Assembly: GCF_000721265.1 (NCBI RefSeq)
Contig: NZ_JOFZ01000006.1
Coordinates: 186,001-250,000, forward strand
DNA from: Streptomyces sp. NRRL F-5126
GTDB lineage: Bacteria; Actinomycetota; Actinomycetes; Streptomycetales; Streptomycetaceae
Length of the DNA: 64,000 nt
Direction: 5' to 3'
Position 1 is the stretch's first letter. Every line of letters starts with the position of its first letter. The notes under the pieces are model-generated. The model did no database searches. It was not told the DNA's origin and worked only from the letters and a program-made list of their open reading frames with translations. Of this stretch, positions 27,696-36,506 are shown one piece after another. The position numbers and the translations under genes are program-made.

Positions 27696-30600
27696 ATGCG
27701 GAGCAGCCATCGGGACGAGGCCGAGCGGCTGTTGGAGCGGGCGGTGGACGCGGAGGTGCGGCGCGCCGGCGCGGGGGGCGGCGTCGACGGGGCGGCGCTC
27801 CTGGCGCGTGCGCACGCGCAGTTCGACCAGATCACGGGGGCCGCCGCCGAGGAGTACGCCGGGTACACGGCGGCCCTCGACGCGCTGGAGGCCGGCGGTT
27901 CGCGGCTGACCGGCGGCCTCAGCAGGGGGACGGTGGCGACCCCTGCGCTCGTCACCGTCGTCGCGGCCGTCGCGGCGGCCTGCGCCGACGGCGCGTTCGG
28001 CACGGGCGTGGGAACGGCCGCCGGCACGGGCGCGGTCGTCGCCGTCGCGGGCGCGGCCACGACGGTCGCGCGGGTGACGGGCACGCACCGGCCCGCGCCC
28101 GGCCCGAGGATGGATCCCGAACGGGTCGAGCAGGCGCGGCTCGCGTGGCTGACGGCTCTCGACGTGCGGGGCATCCGGCCCTTCCTCGACCAGCAGCGCG
28201 TGATCGTCTCGTCCACGCGCCGCGAGACGCGCAAGCGCGCGGGCGTGATCTCGCAGCTGCGCGGCCAGGACCGCAGCGCGGCGGCGCGCAAGCGCACCGT
28301 GCTGCAGCAGTCGTTCGGCCATCTCCCCGACCCGGAGGGGCCGTTCGCGGGCCGCAGGCAGGACACGGCGCAGATCACCCAGTGGGTGCACGCGGCGCGC
28401 GCGTCGACGGATACGCGGCCGACCGTGGTGGTGCTGCACGGCGATCCCGGCTCGGGGCGCACGACGCTCGCGGTGCGTGCGACGCACGCGCTGCGCGACC
28501 AGTTCAGGGGCGCGTGCGTGGTGGACATGCGCGGCGGCGGTGGCGGGGGCCAGGCGCCGCTGTCGACGCGCGACGCGCTGCTGCACCTGCTGAACCGGCT
28601 GGGCGCGCCGCGCGAGCAGCTGCTTTTCCGGGAGACGCCGTCCCATGACCAGCAGGTCAAACGGTTGAGCCAGCTGTACAACGAGCACCTCACGGGGTTC
28701 CCCGTGACGATCGTGCTGGACGACGCGAGGGACGCCGAGCAGGTGCGCGCCCTCGTCCCCGAGCGCTCCGACAGCCTCGTCCTCGTCACATCGCGCGAAC
28801 CGCTCGACCTGCCCGAGGACCTGGCGGCGTGGGTGCACCAGCTGCCCGTCGGCCCCCTCGACAGCGCGGGGGCCGAGGAGTTGCTCCGGGAGGCCGCGGC
28901 CGGGCCCGCCGAGGAGCCCTACGACGCGCAGGCGGTGGACCTCGTCGCGGAGCTGTGCGGCGGGCTGCCGCTCGCGCTGCGCATCGCGGGCTCGTCGCTC
29001 GGCGTGCGCTCCGCGCAGGCGCTCGCCGCCGACCTCGGCGCGTACGGTCCCGTCGCGCCGGTGGACCGCGCGCTGTGGCTGCGCTACACCGACCAGGACG
29101 AGCAGGCCCGCAGGCTGCTGCGGCGCCTCGCGCTCGCGGGCCGCGCCTCGCTCGGCGCGTCCGCCGCGGCCGCGCTGCTCGCGTCCGAGGAGCAGGAGGC
29201 GCAGGGTCTGCTGACGGCGCTCGCGGGTGCGGGCCTCATCGACCATGTGCGCGGCCGCCGTTACCGGCTCCACGACGAGGTGCGGGTGTTCGCGCTTGCA
29301 CGGCTCCTCGACGAGGAGCCCGCCGAGGAGCGCACGGCCGCGCAGGAACGGCTCGTACGCGACTACAGCGAGCTCGCCGACACGGTGATCCGGCTGGTCG
29401 ACGGCAACATGTCGACGCGCGCCGACCTGTTCCGCACCACGGCGGGCGCACACGGCTTCTCGTCGCCCGACGCGGCGCTGCGCTGGCTGGACGACGAGTC
29501 GAGCTTCATCACGGCCGCGCTGCGGCACGCGGAGGGCGTGGACCAGGACACGGTGCTCGGCCTGCTCGGCGCGCTGTGCGACTACTGCCTGCTGCGCGGC
29601 GACCTCTACCGGCTCGGCGAGATCAACGAGCTGGCGAACGCGGTGGGCCAGGGGCTGCTTGTGCGGTCCGTGCAGTGGCGTACGGGCATCGCGGCCAGGC
29701 AGCTCGGCGAGCTCGACAAGGCGCACACCACGCTCACATCCGTGGTGGAGCTGTACCACGAGGCGCGTCAGGTCGCGGGCGAGGCGCTGGCCCTGTGCTC
29801 GCTCGGCATCACGCTGCACCACCAGGGCAATCTGACGGGCGCGGCGGACAAGCTCGGGCAGGCACTCGCGCTCCAGGAGCCCGAGGCGCTCGCGGGCGAC
29901 CGCGCGTGGACGCTGCACGCGCTGGCCGCCGTCGAGCGCGACCGCGGCCGTGTCGCCGAGGCGCGGTCCATGCTGACGACGGCGCTCGCACTGCACGAGG
30001 CGAACGGCTCGGTGCACGGCGAGGCGTGGGCGCACTTCCAGCTCGGCCAGGTGTGCCTGCGCACGAACGACCCGGCGCGCGCGGAGGACGAACTGCGCGA
30101 GGCCCTCGACCTGTACGGCTCGACGCGCGACGGGCGCGGCGAGGCGTGGGCGATGACGCAGCTGGCCCGCACGCGCCTCGTCGTGGGCGAGCCCGGTCAG
30201 GCGGCGGACGGCCTGCGGGAGGCGCTGACGCGCCACCGGGACAACGAGGACGCGCGCGGCGAGGCGTGGACGCTGTACTACCTCGGCCAGGCGCTTGAGG
30301 ACGACGGCGACCGCGACCAGGCGGTACGCGAGTTGGAGCGCGCCCGGACGATGTTCTCGCGCATGCGGGACGTGTACGGGCTGGCCTGCGCCCGCCACCA
30401 CTCGGGCCGCGTCACCCGCGACCAGCGGGCCGCCCGCACCGGCAACCTCCGCAACTCGGGCTTCGCCCGCCAGCTGCTCGTCGACGCACGCGCCGACTTC
30501 CGCCGCGCGGGCGACCCGTTCGGCGAGGCGTGGACGTGCGTGGAGCTGGCGATCATCGACGCGGGCAACAACCGGGCGGGTCAGGCGCTCGCGCTGTGCG

Positions 30601-30926
30601 ACGAGGCGACGGAGCTGTTCGCCTCGTACGGCGACGAGCGCGGCGCCGACTGGTCGCGCTTCCTGCGCTGCACGCTGCTGCCGTACGCCTCGGCGGGCGG
30701 CACGGACGTGGGCGCGGCGGTCGCGGAGCAGGAACTCGCGGAGCTGGCGTCGTCGGGCCACGCGATGCGGGACCCGCGTCTCGACGACTGCGTGGAGGCG
30801 CTGTCGGTGATGCTGGCGCGCGGCGTGACGCTGGAGGACGGCTGGCAGGCCTGGAACCTCGGCATGGTCCCGAGCAGGCACGCGCAGGAGATCATGGGGG
30901 TGACGGCAGCACCGGCCCGCGGCTGA
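27696..30926 (+). CDS. STAND NTPase with NB-ARC and TPR repeats (AfsR-like core, no SARP domain)
   Basis: 1076 aa from ATG 27696, preceded by GGAGGGGGA at 6-7 nt. Residues about 1-60 are helical; about 78-125 are Ala/Gly/Val-rich and could form one or two membrane helices; about 210-520 form the NB-ARC NTPase with P-loop GDPGSGRTTLAV, Walker B VTIVLDDARD and a GLPLALR-type motif; then a winged-helix part and at least eight TPR-like repeats to the end (GEAWAHFQLGQVCLRTNDPARAEDEL and similar). STAND proteins switch on ATP/ADP exchange and oligomerise. Streptomyces AfsR has the same core plus a DNA-binding domain, which is absent here. The signal and output are unknown. Confidence 0.88.
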   Translation: MRSSHRDEAERLLERAVDAEVRRAGAGGGVDGAALLARAHAQFDQITGAAAEEYAGYTAALDALEAGGSRLTGGLSRGTVATPALVTVVAAVAAACADGAFGTGVGTAAGTGAVVAVAGAATTVARVTGTHRPAPGPRMDPERVEQARLAWLTALDVRGIRPFLDQQRVIVSSTRRETRKRAGVISQLRGQDRSAAARKRTVLQQSFGHLPDPEGPFAGRRQDTAQITQWVHAARASTDTRPTVVVLHGDPGSGRTTLAVRATHALRDQFRGACVVDMRGGGGGGQAPLSTRDALLHLLNRLGAPREQLLFRETPSHDQQVKRLSQLYNEHLTGFPVTIVLDDARDAEQVRALVPERSDSLVLVTSREPLDLPEDLAAWVHQLPVGPLDSAGAEELLREAAAGPAEEPYDAQAVDLVAELCGGLPLALRIAGSSLGVRSAQALAADLGAYGPVAPVDRALWLRYTDQDEQARRLLRRLALAGRASLGASAAAALLASEEQEAQGLLTALAGAGLIDHVRGRRYRLHDEVRVFALARLLDEEPAEERTAAQERLVRDYSELADTVIRLVDGNMSTRADLFRTTAGAHGFSSPDAALRWLDDESSFITAALRHAEGVDQDTVLGLLGALCDYCLLRGDLYRLGEINELANAVGQGLLVRSVQWRTGIAARQLGELDKAHTTLTSVVELYHEARQVAGEALALCSLGITLHHQGNLTGAADKLGQALALQEPEALAGDRAWTLHALAAVERDRGRVAEARSMLTTALALHEANGSVHGEAWAHFQLGQVCLRTNDPARAEDELREALDLYGSTRDGRGEAWAMTQLARTRLVVGEPGQAADGLREALTRHRDNEDARGEAWTLYYLGQALEDDGDRDQAVRELERARTMFSRMRDVYGLACARHHSGRVTRDQRAARTGNLRNSGFARQLLVDARADFRRAGDPFGEAWTCVELAIIDAGNNRAGQALALCDEATELFASYGDERGADWSRFLRCTLLPYASAGGTDVGAAVAEQELAELASSGHAMRDPRLDDCVEALSVMLARGVTLEDGWQAWNLGMVPSRHAQEIMGVTAAPARG

Positions 30927-30932
30927 CGCGGC

Positions 30933-31250
30933 CCCCGCATGGCATCGCCGAAAACGCCACGCCGGACCTGCGGCCCGGGCCCGCACTGTGAGCCGACCCA
31001 CGGGGGCACGCGGCGCGGCGAGTGGCCGTCGGGCCGGGTCTCGGGTGGCCGGGGCGGTCGGCCCCTCCGGACCCGCGAACGCCACCACCGGGCCTGCGGC
31101 CCGGGCCCCGTGTGAGCCGGCCTACGGGGGCGCCCGGCCGACCCTGTCCCCGTGTGGCATCGCGGAAGAGCCACACCGGGCCTGCGGCCCGGGGGCCCTG
31201 AGAGCCGGCTCACAGGAGCGCGCGGCGCCGCGAGTGGCCGGTGGGCCGGG
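30933..31250. repeat. three degenerate ~100-bp repeats with GC hairpin cores
   Basis: Related segments at about 30933-31035, 31078-31140 and 31148-31250 each contain the core CCGGRCCTGCGGCCCGG, whose arms CCGGGCC/GGCCCGG pair around TGC (one mismatch in the first copy). The first and third also share flanks such as GGCATCGC...GAA and GCGAGTGGCC. They follow the STAND gene stop, so they could act as tandem terminators or be a mobile palindromic repeat family. The rest of the 749-bp gap (30927-31675) shows no gene I can support. Confidence 0.65.
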
Positions 31251-31675
31251 GCGGCGGGCCCGCCCCTCGGCGGCGGAGCCAGTACCTACCCGTGCAGCGA
31301 TGGCCCGGGCACAACGGCCGGACCGGGCCGGACGCACATGACGGACGCCGCCTGTACCGCCGACCACCGCCAGAGGCGGGCGCCAAGCACGCGGCGCGGC
31401 GGACGGGCCGGCCCCGCCGCCGCGAGGCGCCGCGCATCCGGCGGTCTGTCGGTACCGGGCCGCACGACGTGAACTGTCCGCGCTGGACGTGCGGCATGGT
31501 GCCCGCCACCGGCGGCATGAGGCAGGACGCTGTCCCCGGCAGCGGGGCCGTCCACCCCGGACAGCACAGCATGGCCCCGCCGCGGGTCACGACGCGCAGG
31601 CGCCCCGTCGCGACGTCGGACGCGGCGCGACGCCCCCGCCACGGGGCCCGTGGCAGAGCCGGCCCGCGTCGGGGG

Positions 31676-31909
31676 CTACTCCTTGGGGTGTTCCCCGTCG
31701 TTCGCCGCCGCTTCCGTGCGCGTCGCCGTCGTCGACGGCTTCTCCGTGAAGTCGACCCGGGCCATGTGCCGGTTCATCGACTTCATGAGCTGCCAGACGC
31801 CGACCGCGAGCACCGCGAAGACGACGAATCCCAGCAGGCCCGGGGTCACCTTGTCCTGGTTGACCTCGGCGAGCGTGACCATGTTCGTCACTGCGTGAGT
31901 CGCATCCAT
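31676..31909 (-). CDS. small single-span membrane protein
   Basis: 77 aa from ATG 31909; ATG 31918 overlaps the mca stop by 8 nt and would add three residues. One hydrophobic helix (about residues 22-42, VTPGLLGFVVFAVLAVGVWQL) is followed by a basic loop and a polar tail (KSMNRHMARVDF...), so Nout-Cin is likely by the positive-inside rule. Its coupling to mca suggests co-expression with mycothiol metabolism. No function is known to me. Confidence 0.82.
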   Translation of the reverse strand: MDATHAVTNMVTLAEVNQDKVTPGLLGFVVFAVLAVGVWQLMKSMNRHMARVDFTEKPSTTATRTEAAANDGEHPKE

Positions 31910-31910
31910 G

Positions 31911-32792
31911 TCATGCATTGTCGCGGATGCCCGCGAAGAGGTCGTCCTCGGGGAGGGACGTATCGACGAGAGAGCGCGCGAGCTCGTACTCCTCGGTCGG
32001 CCAGACCTCCTTCTGGAGGTCGAGTGGGACGCGGAACCAGCCGCCGTCCGGGTCGATCTGCGTCGCGTGCGCGAGCAGCGCCTTGTCGCGGGTCTCGAAG
32101 TACTCCGCGCACGGCACATGCGTCGTCAGCGTGCGCTCCGGGCGGTTGCTGTCCTTCCACCGCTCAAGCCACTCCGCGTACGGGGACTCCATGCCGCGCG
32201 CAAGCAGCGCCTCGTGCAGCGCGAGCGTGCGCGCGCGGTTGAAGCCCTGGTTGTAGTAGAGCTTCTGCGGCTGCCAGGCCGGGCCGAACTCCGCCTCGGG
32301 GTACTTCTCCGTATCCGTCGCGTGCTCGAACGCCACCATGGTGATCTTGTGCGTCATGATGTGGTCGGGGTGCGGGTAGCCGCCGTTCTCGTCGTACGTC
32401 GTGACGACCTGCGGCCTGAACGAGCGGATCAGGCGGACGAGCCGGCCCGCCGCCTCGTCGACGTCGGCGAGGGCGAAGCAGCCCTGCGGGAGGGGCGGCA
32501 GCGGGTCGCCCTCGGGCAGCCCCGAGTCGACATAGCCGAGCCACTCCTGCTTGACGCCGAGGATCTCCCGGGCCTGGTCCATCTCCCTCTTGCGCACCTC
32601 GTGGATGTGCTCAAGGATCTCCGGGTCCCCCTGGAGCCTGGGGTTGAGGATGTCACCGCGCTCGCCTCCCGTGCACGTCACGACGACCACGTCCACCTCC
32701 TCGGAGACGTACTTGGCCATCGTGGCGGCGCCCTTGCTCGACTCGTCGTCGGGGTGGGCGTGAACGGCCATCAGTCGCAGCTGCTCAGTCAA
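31911..32792 (-). CDS. mca: mycothiol S-conjugate amidase
   Basis: 293 aa from TTG 32792, chosen because GAGG lies 8 nt upstream and the length matches Mca; a TTG at 32819 would add nine residues. The PIG-L/MshB-type metal site is visible: LMAVHAHPDDESSKG near the start and GGYPHPDHIMTH (about residues 140-152). Mca cleaves mycothiol S-conjugates to a mercapturic acid, which is exported, and GlcN-Ins, which is recycled. It is a core actinobacterial detoxification enzyme, divergent from the DUF4307 gene. Confidence 0.95.
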   Translation of the reverse strand: MTEQLRLMAVHAHPDDESSKGAATMAKYVSEEVDVVVVTCTGGERGDILNPRLQGDPEILEHIHEVRKREMDQAREILGVKQEWLGYVDSGLPEGDPLPPLPQGCFALADVDEAAGRLVRLIRSFRPQVVTTYDENGGYPHPDHIMTHKITMVAFEHATDTEKYPEAEFGPAWQPQKLYYNQGFNRARTLALHEALLARGMESPYAEWLERWKDSNRPERTLTTHVPCAEYFETRDKALLAHATQIDPDGGWFRVPLDLQKEVWPTEEYELARSLVDTSLPEDDLFAGIRDNA

Positions 32793-32897
32793 GGCTCGAT
32801 CCTCAGTGATTCGTCGCAAAGGGCGGCTTCTATAGTGACGGATACCGGGGGGCGATTATTCCGGCACCCGGCGACGCTCGCCGCGAGAGGACTGACC

Positions 32898-33299
32898 ATG
32901 GCCCAGGCGCGTACGCAGGCCCCAGTGGGCCGCTACGGACGCTCGGCGGACGAGCGCGCGGACCGCAAGCTCAAGATCATCGGCGCCGTCGTCGGCGGCC
33001 TCGCGGTGATCGGCCTCGGCTACTACGGGTTCCACACGATCGCCGACCAGAGCGTATCGGGCCAGGTCGTCACGTACGAGAAGGTCAACTCCTCCGAGGT
33101 GCAGATCCACCTCCAGGTGAACAAGGGGAAGTCGACGACGGGCACCTGCACGGTCCGCGCCGTCGACGCCGACCACCAGGAGGTCGGCCGCAAGACGGTC
33201 CGCTACGACCAGTCGAAGTCGCAGATCGACCAGGTCATCTCGTTGCGCACGACCGGTGACGCGGTCGCGGCCGAGCTCGTCGGCTGCTCGGACGACTGA
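32898..33299 (+). CDS. DUF4307 family membrane protein
   Basis: 133 aa, ATG at 32898. A basic N-terminus (RYGRSADERADRKLK) is followed by one membrane helix (about residues 31-52, IIGAVVGGLAVIGLGYYGFH) and an extracytoplasmic beta-rich domain with two cysteines (GTCTVRAV and LVGCSDD). This matches the actinobacterial DUF4307 family that neighbours mca; the function is unknown. A TATAGT box at 32831-32836 may be its -10. Confidence 0.9.
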   Translation: MAQARTQAPVGRYGRSADERADRKLKIIGAVVGGLAVIGLGYYGFHTIADQSVSGQVVTYEKVNSSEVQIHLQVNKGKSTTGTCTVRAVDADHQEVGRKTVRYDQSKSQIDQVISLRTTGDAVAAELVGCSDD

Positions 33300-33502
33300 C
33301 CGCGCACGGCGGCGCCGCGAGGATCTGCCCTCTCGGACGCACACGTCACGCCGCTGACCTGGGACGGCACAATCCTGGCGGCTTTTGTGCTCCCCCTTTC
33401 GCCACGGAATTGTTAGGCTCGTGGTTTCGCCCGACCGGGAAGGCCACATCCTTACTGGTAGGGCGATGCTTTGTATTTTCCCAGTACCTACGAGGAGCAC
33501 CT

Positions 33503-34000
33503 GTGACCCAGACCAGCGACAACGTCACCTGGCTCACCCAGGAGGCGTACAACCAGCTGAAGGCCGAGCTGGAGTACCTGTCTGGTCCCGCGCGCACCGA
33601 GATCGCCAAGAAGATCGAGGCTGCGCGCGAGGAGGGGGACCTGCGCGAGAACGGCGGGTACCACGCGGCCAAGGAGGAGCAGGGCAAGCAGGAGCTCCGC
33701 GTGCGCCAGCTGACCCAGCTCCTCGAACACGCGAAGGTCGGCGAGGCGCCCGCGGACGACGGCGTGGTGGAGCCCGGCATGGTCGTCACGATCGCCTTCG
33801 ACGGCGACGAGGACGACACCCTGACGTTCCTGATGGCGTCCCGCGAGTACGCGAGCGCCGACATCGAGACCTACTCGCCGCAGTCGCCGCTCGGCTCCGG
33901 GGTGAACGGCAAGAAGGTCGGCGACGACGCGGAGTACGAGCTGCCGAACGGCAAGAAGGCGACGGTGAAGATCCTCGCCGCCAAGCCGTACACCGGCTGA
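33503..34000 (+). CDS. greA: transcription elongation factor GreA
   Basis: 165 aa from GTG 33503 with GAGGAG 6-7 nt upstream; an ATG at 33410 adds 31 non-family residues. Residues about 1-80 form the N-terminal coiled coil (WLTQEAYNQLKAELEYL, AREEGDLRENGGYHAAKEEQG, which has the acidic tip); about 85-165 form the FKBP-like C-domain (GMVVTIAFDGD, SPLGSGVNGKKVGDDAEYELPNG). GreA binds the RNA-polymerase secondary channel and stimulates cleavage of backtracked transcripts. Confidence 0.97.
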   Translation: MTQTSDNVTWLTQEAYNQLKAELEYLSGPARTEIAKKIEAAREEGDLRENGGYHAAKEEQGKQELRVRQLTQLLEHAKVGEAPADDGVVEPGMVVTIAFDGDEDDTLTFLMASREYASADIETYSPQSPLGSGVNGKKVGDDAEYELPNGKKATVKILAAKPYTG

Positions 34001-34037
34001 CCGTCGTCAGCACCGCGTAGCGGCCGCGGGGCCGCCC

Positions 34038-34073
34038 AGGGGCGGGGCCGGAGGATTCTCCGGCCCCGCCCCT
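34038..34073 (+). terminator. greA terminator
   Basis: A perfect 16-bp stem (34038-34053 with 34058-34073) with a GATT loop, 37 nt past the greA stop. Confidence 0.88.
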
Positions 34074-34345
34074 TCGCGTGCGAAAAGCGCCGCCGAACAC
34101 GCCGCGCGGGAACCAATCCTCCGGCGGATCCAAGGCTGCGCACGTAAATCCCCATGCGGTGGTCAACCCGTACCGGGCAACGGCAAAGAAGTCTTCCGCG
34201 GGCTGGCGCAGGGCCGGGTACCGGGGAGTAGGTTCCCCCCGCATCCTGTCATGTCGCGCTCACACAGCGCACATCCCTGTATGTCATGTGCCTGACATGC
34301 ATGACATGCACGCCCGGTTTCCCCACCTCCATGGAGGCAGTACCC
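34074..34345 (+). promoter_or_regulatory. upstream region of the S53 peptidase gene with TGACATGCA repeats
   Basis: The region after the greA terminator contains a perfect 9-bp tandem repeat TGACATGCATGACATGCA (34293-34310) and nearby TGTCATG elements (about 34247 and 34280) in both orientations. These look like binding sites for a regulator of the peptidase. No gene is seen. Confidence 0.5.
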
Positions 34346-36430
34346 ATGCGTGAGTCACGCACGAGCGGGCGCAGACCCAGTCTGCGCAGGCTCGTCTCCG
34401 TCGCGATCCCGGCGCTCGGCCTCGCCGTCGCAGGCCTCGCCGCGGCACCGGTCGCAGGCGCCTCGCCCGCCACCACCGCGCACCAAACCTCCCCCTCGAC
34501 CTCGCACGCGGCACAGAACGCCAAGGCCCTGACGGCCCCGGCGCGCCAGGCGGTCCACCCCACCGGCAAGGCCGGCGAGAAGGTGCCCACCCAGCGCCTG
34601 TGCGCCACCGCCGAGCCCGGTCACGCGTCCTGCCTCGCCCTGCGCCGCACCGACATCAAGCAGCACCTCGCCTCGGCGCTCGCCGCCGCGGCCGCCACCC
34701 CCTCCGGCCTCTCCCCGGCCAACCTGCACGACGCGTACAAGCTGCCCTCGACGGGCGGTTCCGGCATGACGGTCGCCCTGGTCGACGCGTACAACGACCC
34801 CAACGCCGCGTCCGACCTCGCGACGTACCGCTCCACGTACGGCCTGTCCTCGTGCACCAAGGCCAACGGCTGCTTCAAGCAGGTCAGCCAGACCGGCTCC
34901 ACCACCAACCTCCCCACCAACGACTCGGGTTGGGCCGGCGAGGAGGCGCTGGACATCGACATGGTCAGCGCGGCGTGCCCGAACTGCCACATCATCCTGG
35001 TCGAGGCGGACTCCGCGAGCATGGCCGACCTCGGCACCGCGGAGAACGAGGCCGTCGCACTGGGCGCGCAGGCCGTCTCCAACAGCTACGGCGGGGGCGA
35101 GGACTCGTCCGACACGTCGAGCGACGCCGCCTACTTCGACCACCCGGGCGTCGCGATCACCGTCTCCGCGGGTGACTCCGCCTACGGCGCCGAGTACCCG
35201 GCGACCTCGCAGTACGTGACCGCCGTCGGCGGCACCGCGCTCAACAGCGCCTCCAACTCACGCGGCTGGTCGGAGTCGGTGTGGCACACCAACTCCACCG
35301 AGGGCACGGGATCCGGCTGCTCCGCGTACGACCCCAAGCCCAGCTGGCAGACCGACAGCGGCTGCTCGAAGCGCATGGAGGCCGACGTCTCGGCGGTCGC
35401 CGACCCGGCCACGGGCGTCGCGGTCTACGACACCTACGGCGGCTCCGGCTGGGGCGTCTACGGCGGCACCAGCGCCTCGTCCCCGCTCATCGCCGGCGTC
35501 TACGCGCTCGCGGGCAACCCGGGCGGCAGCGACTACCCGGCGAAGTACCCGTACGCCCACACCGGCAACCTGTTCGACGTCACCAGCGGCAACAACGGCT
35601 CCTGCTCCACGTCGTACTTCTGCACCGCGCGCACCGGCTACGACGGGCCGACCGGCTGGGGCACCCCCAACGGCACCGCCGCCTTCACCGCCGGATCCTC
35701 CACCGGCAACACGGTGAGCGTCACCGACCCCGGCAACCAGTCCACCACGACCGGCGGCTCCGTCAGCCTGCAGATACGCGCGACCGACAGCTCGGGTGCC
35801 GCGCTGACCTACACGGCCGCGGGCCTGCCCACCGGCCTGTCCATCAACAGCTCCAGCGGCCTCGTCTCGGGCACGGCGTCCACCGCGGGCACGTACCAGG
35901 TGACCGTCACCGCCAAGGACTCCACCGGCGCCACCGGCTCGACGTCCTTCACCTGGACGGTCGGCAGCTCCCAGGGCTGCTCCACGCAGCAGCTGCTCGC
36001 CAACCCGGGGTTCGAGTCGGGCAACACCGGCTGGAACGCGTCCAGCGGCGTCATCACCACGCAGAGCGGTGAGCCCGCGCACAGCGGCTCCTACAAGGCG
36101 TGGCTGGACGGCTACGGCACCTCGCACACCGACAACGTGTCCCAGTCGGTGACGATCCCGGCGGGCTGCTCGGCCGAGCTCACCTTCTACCTGCACATCG
36201 ACACCAACGAGTCCACCTCGGGCGCGGCGTACGACAACCTGAAGGTGACCGCGGGCTCGAAGACCCTGGCGACGTACTCGAACCTGAACGCGAACTCCGG
36301 CTACAGCAAGAAGTCGTTCGACCTGTCCTCGCTGGCGGGCCAGACGGTCACGCTGAAGTTCACCGGCGTCGAGGACGTCTCGCTGTACACCAGCTTCGTC
36401 GTGGACGACACGGCCCTGACGATCAGCTGA
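34346..36430 (+). CDS. secreted S53 family peptidase (sedolisin-like) with Ig-like and C-terminal beta domains
   Basis: 694 aa, ATG 34346 with GGAGG 8 nt upstream. A signal peptide occupies about residues 1-40 ([26 protein letters not shown]). The protease domain (about 125-455) has the S53 Glu and Asp in [11 protein letters not shown] and the nucleophile Ser in [12 protein letters not shown]; an Asp for the oxyanion hole lies in the preceding region. The usual large S53 pro-domain seems short or absent. Residues about 455-545 form a putative-Ig (He_PIG/cadherin-like) domain, and about 550-694 a jelly-roll-like domain ([14 protein letters not shown]). Extracellular protein degradation is the expected role. 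Confidence 0.88.
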   Translation: MRESRTSGRRPSLRRLVSVAIPALGLAVAGLAAAPVAGASPATTAHQTSPSTSHAAQNAKALTAPARQAVHPTGKAGEKVPTQRLCATAEPGHASCLALRRTDIKQHLASALAAAAATPSGLSPANLHDAYKLPSTGGSGMTVALVDAYNDPNAASDLATYRSTYGLSSCTKANGCFKQVSQTGSTTNLPTNDSGWAGEEALDIDMVSAACPNCHIILVEADSASMADLGTAENEAVALGAQAVSNSYGGGEDSSDTSSDAAYFDHPGVAITVSAGDSAYGAEYPATSQYVTAVGGTALNSASNSRGWSESVWHTNSTEGTGSGCSAYDPKPSWQTDSGCSKRMEADVSAVADPATGVAVYDTYGGSGWGVYGGTSASSPLIAGVYALAGNPGGSDYPAKYPYAHTGNLFDVTSGNNGSCSTSYFCTARTGYDGPTGWGTPNGTAAFTAGSSTGNTVSVTDPGNQSTTTGGSVSLQIRATDSSGAALTYTAAGLPTGLSINSSSGLVSGTASTAGTYQVTVTAKDSTGATGSTSFTWTVGSSQGCSTQQLLANPGFESGNTGWNASSGVITTQSGEPAHSGSYKAWLDGYGTSHTDNVSQSVTIPAGCSAELTFYLHIDTNESTSGAAYDNLKVTAGSKTLATYSNLNANSGYSKKSFDLSSLAGQTVTLKFTGVEDVSLYTSFVVDDTALTIS

Positions 36431-36448
36431 GTACCGGCACCCAAAAAC

Positions 36449-36485
36449 GGGTCCCGCACGCGGAGAACGTCCGCGTGCGGGACCC
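36449..36485. terminator. bidirectional terminator
   Basis: A perfect 16-bp stem (36449-36464 with 36470-36485) with 5-nt loop GAACG lies between the convergent S53 peptidase and glutamate-synthase-like genes. AAAAA precedes the stem, giving a U-tract for the leftward transcript. Confidence 0.92.
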
Positions 36486-36506
36486 TTCCCGCCTTGCCGG
36501 CGGATG

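Noticed and set aside
27696..30926. AfsR itself
   Set aside because: The NB-ARC and TPR parts match in type, but the N-terminal SARP DNA-binding domain is absent.
27555..31088. 1177-codon open frame on the minus strand across the STAND gene
   Set aside because: It is the antisense shadow of a well-supported coding region; its translation is Arg/Val/His-rich with no domain, as expected for frame shadows in high-GC DNA.
31210..31590. 126-codon minus-strand frame in the repeat-containing gap
   Set aside because: No ribosome site, no domain, Arg/Pro/Gly-rich random-looking translation, and it overlaps the degenerate repeats.
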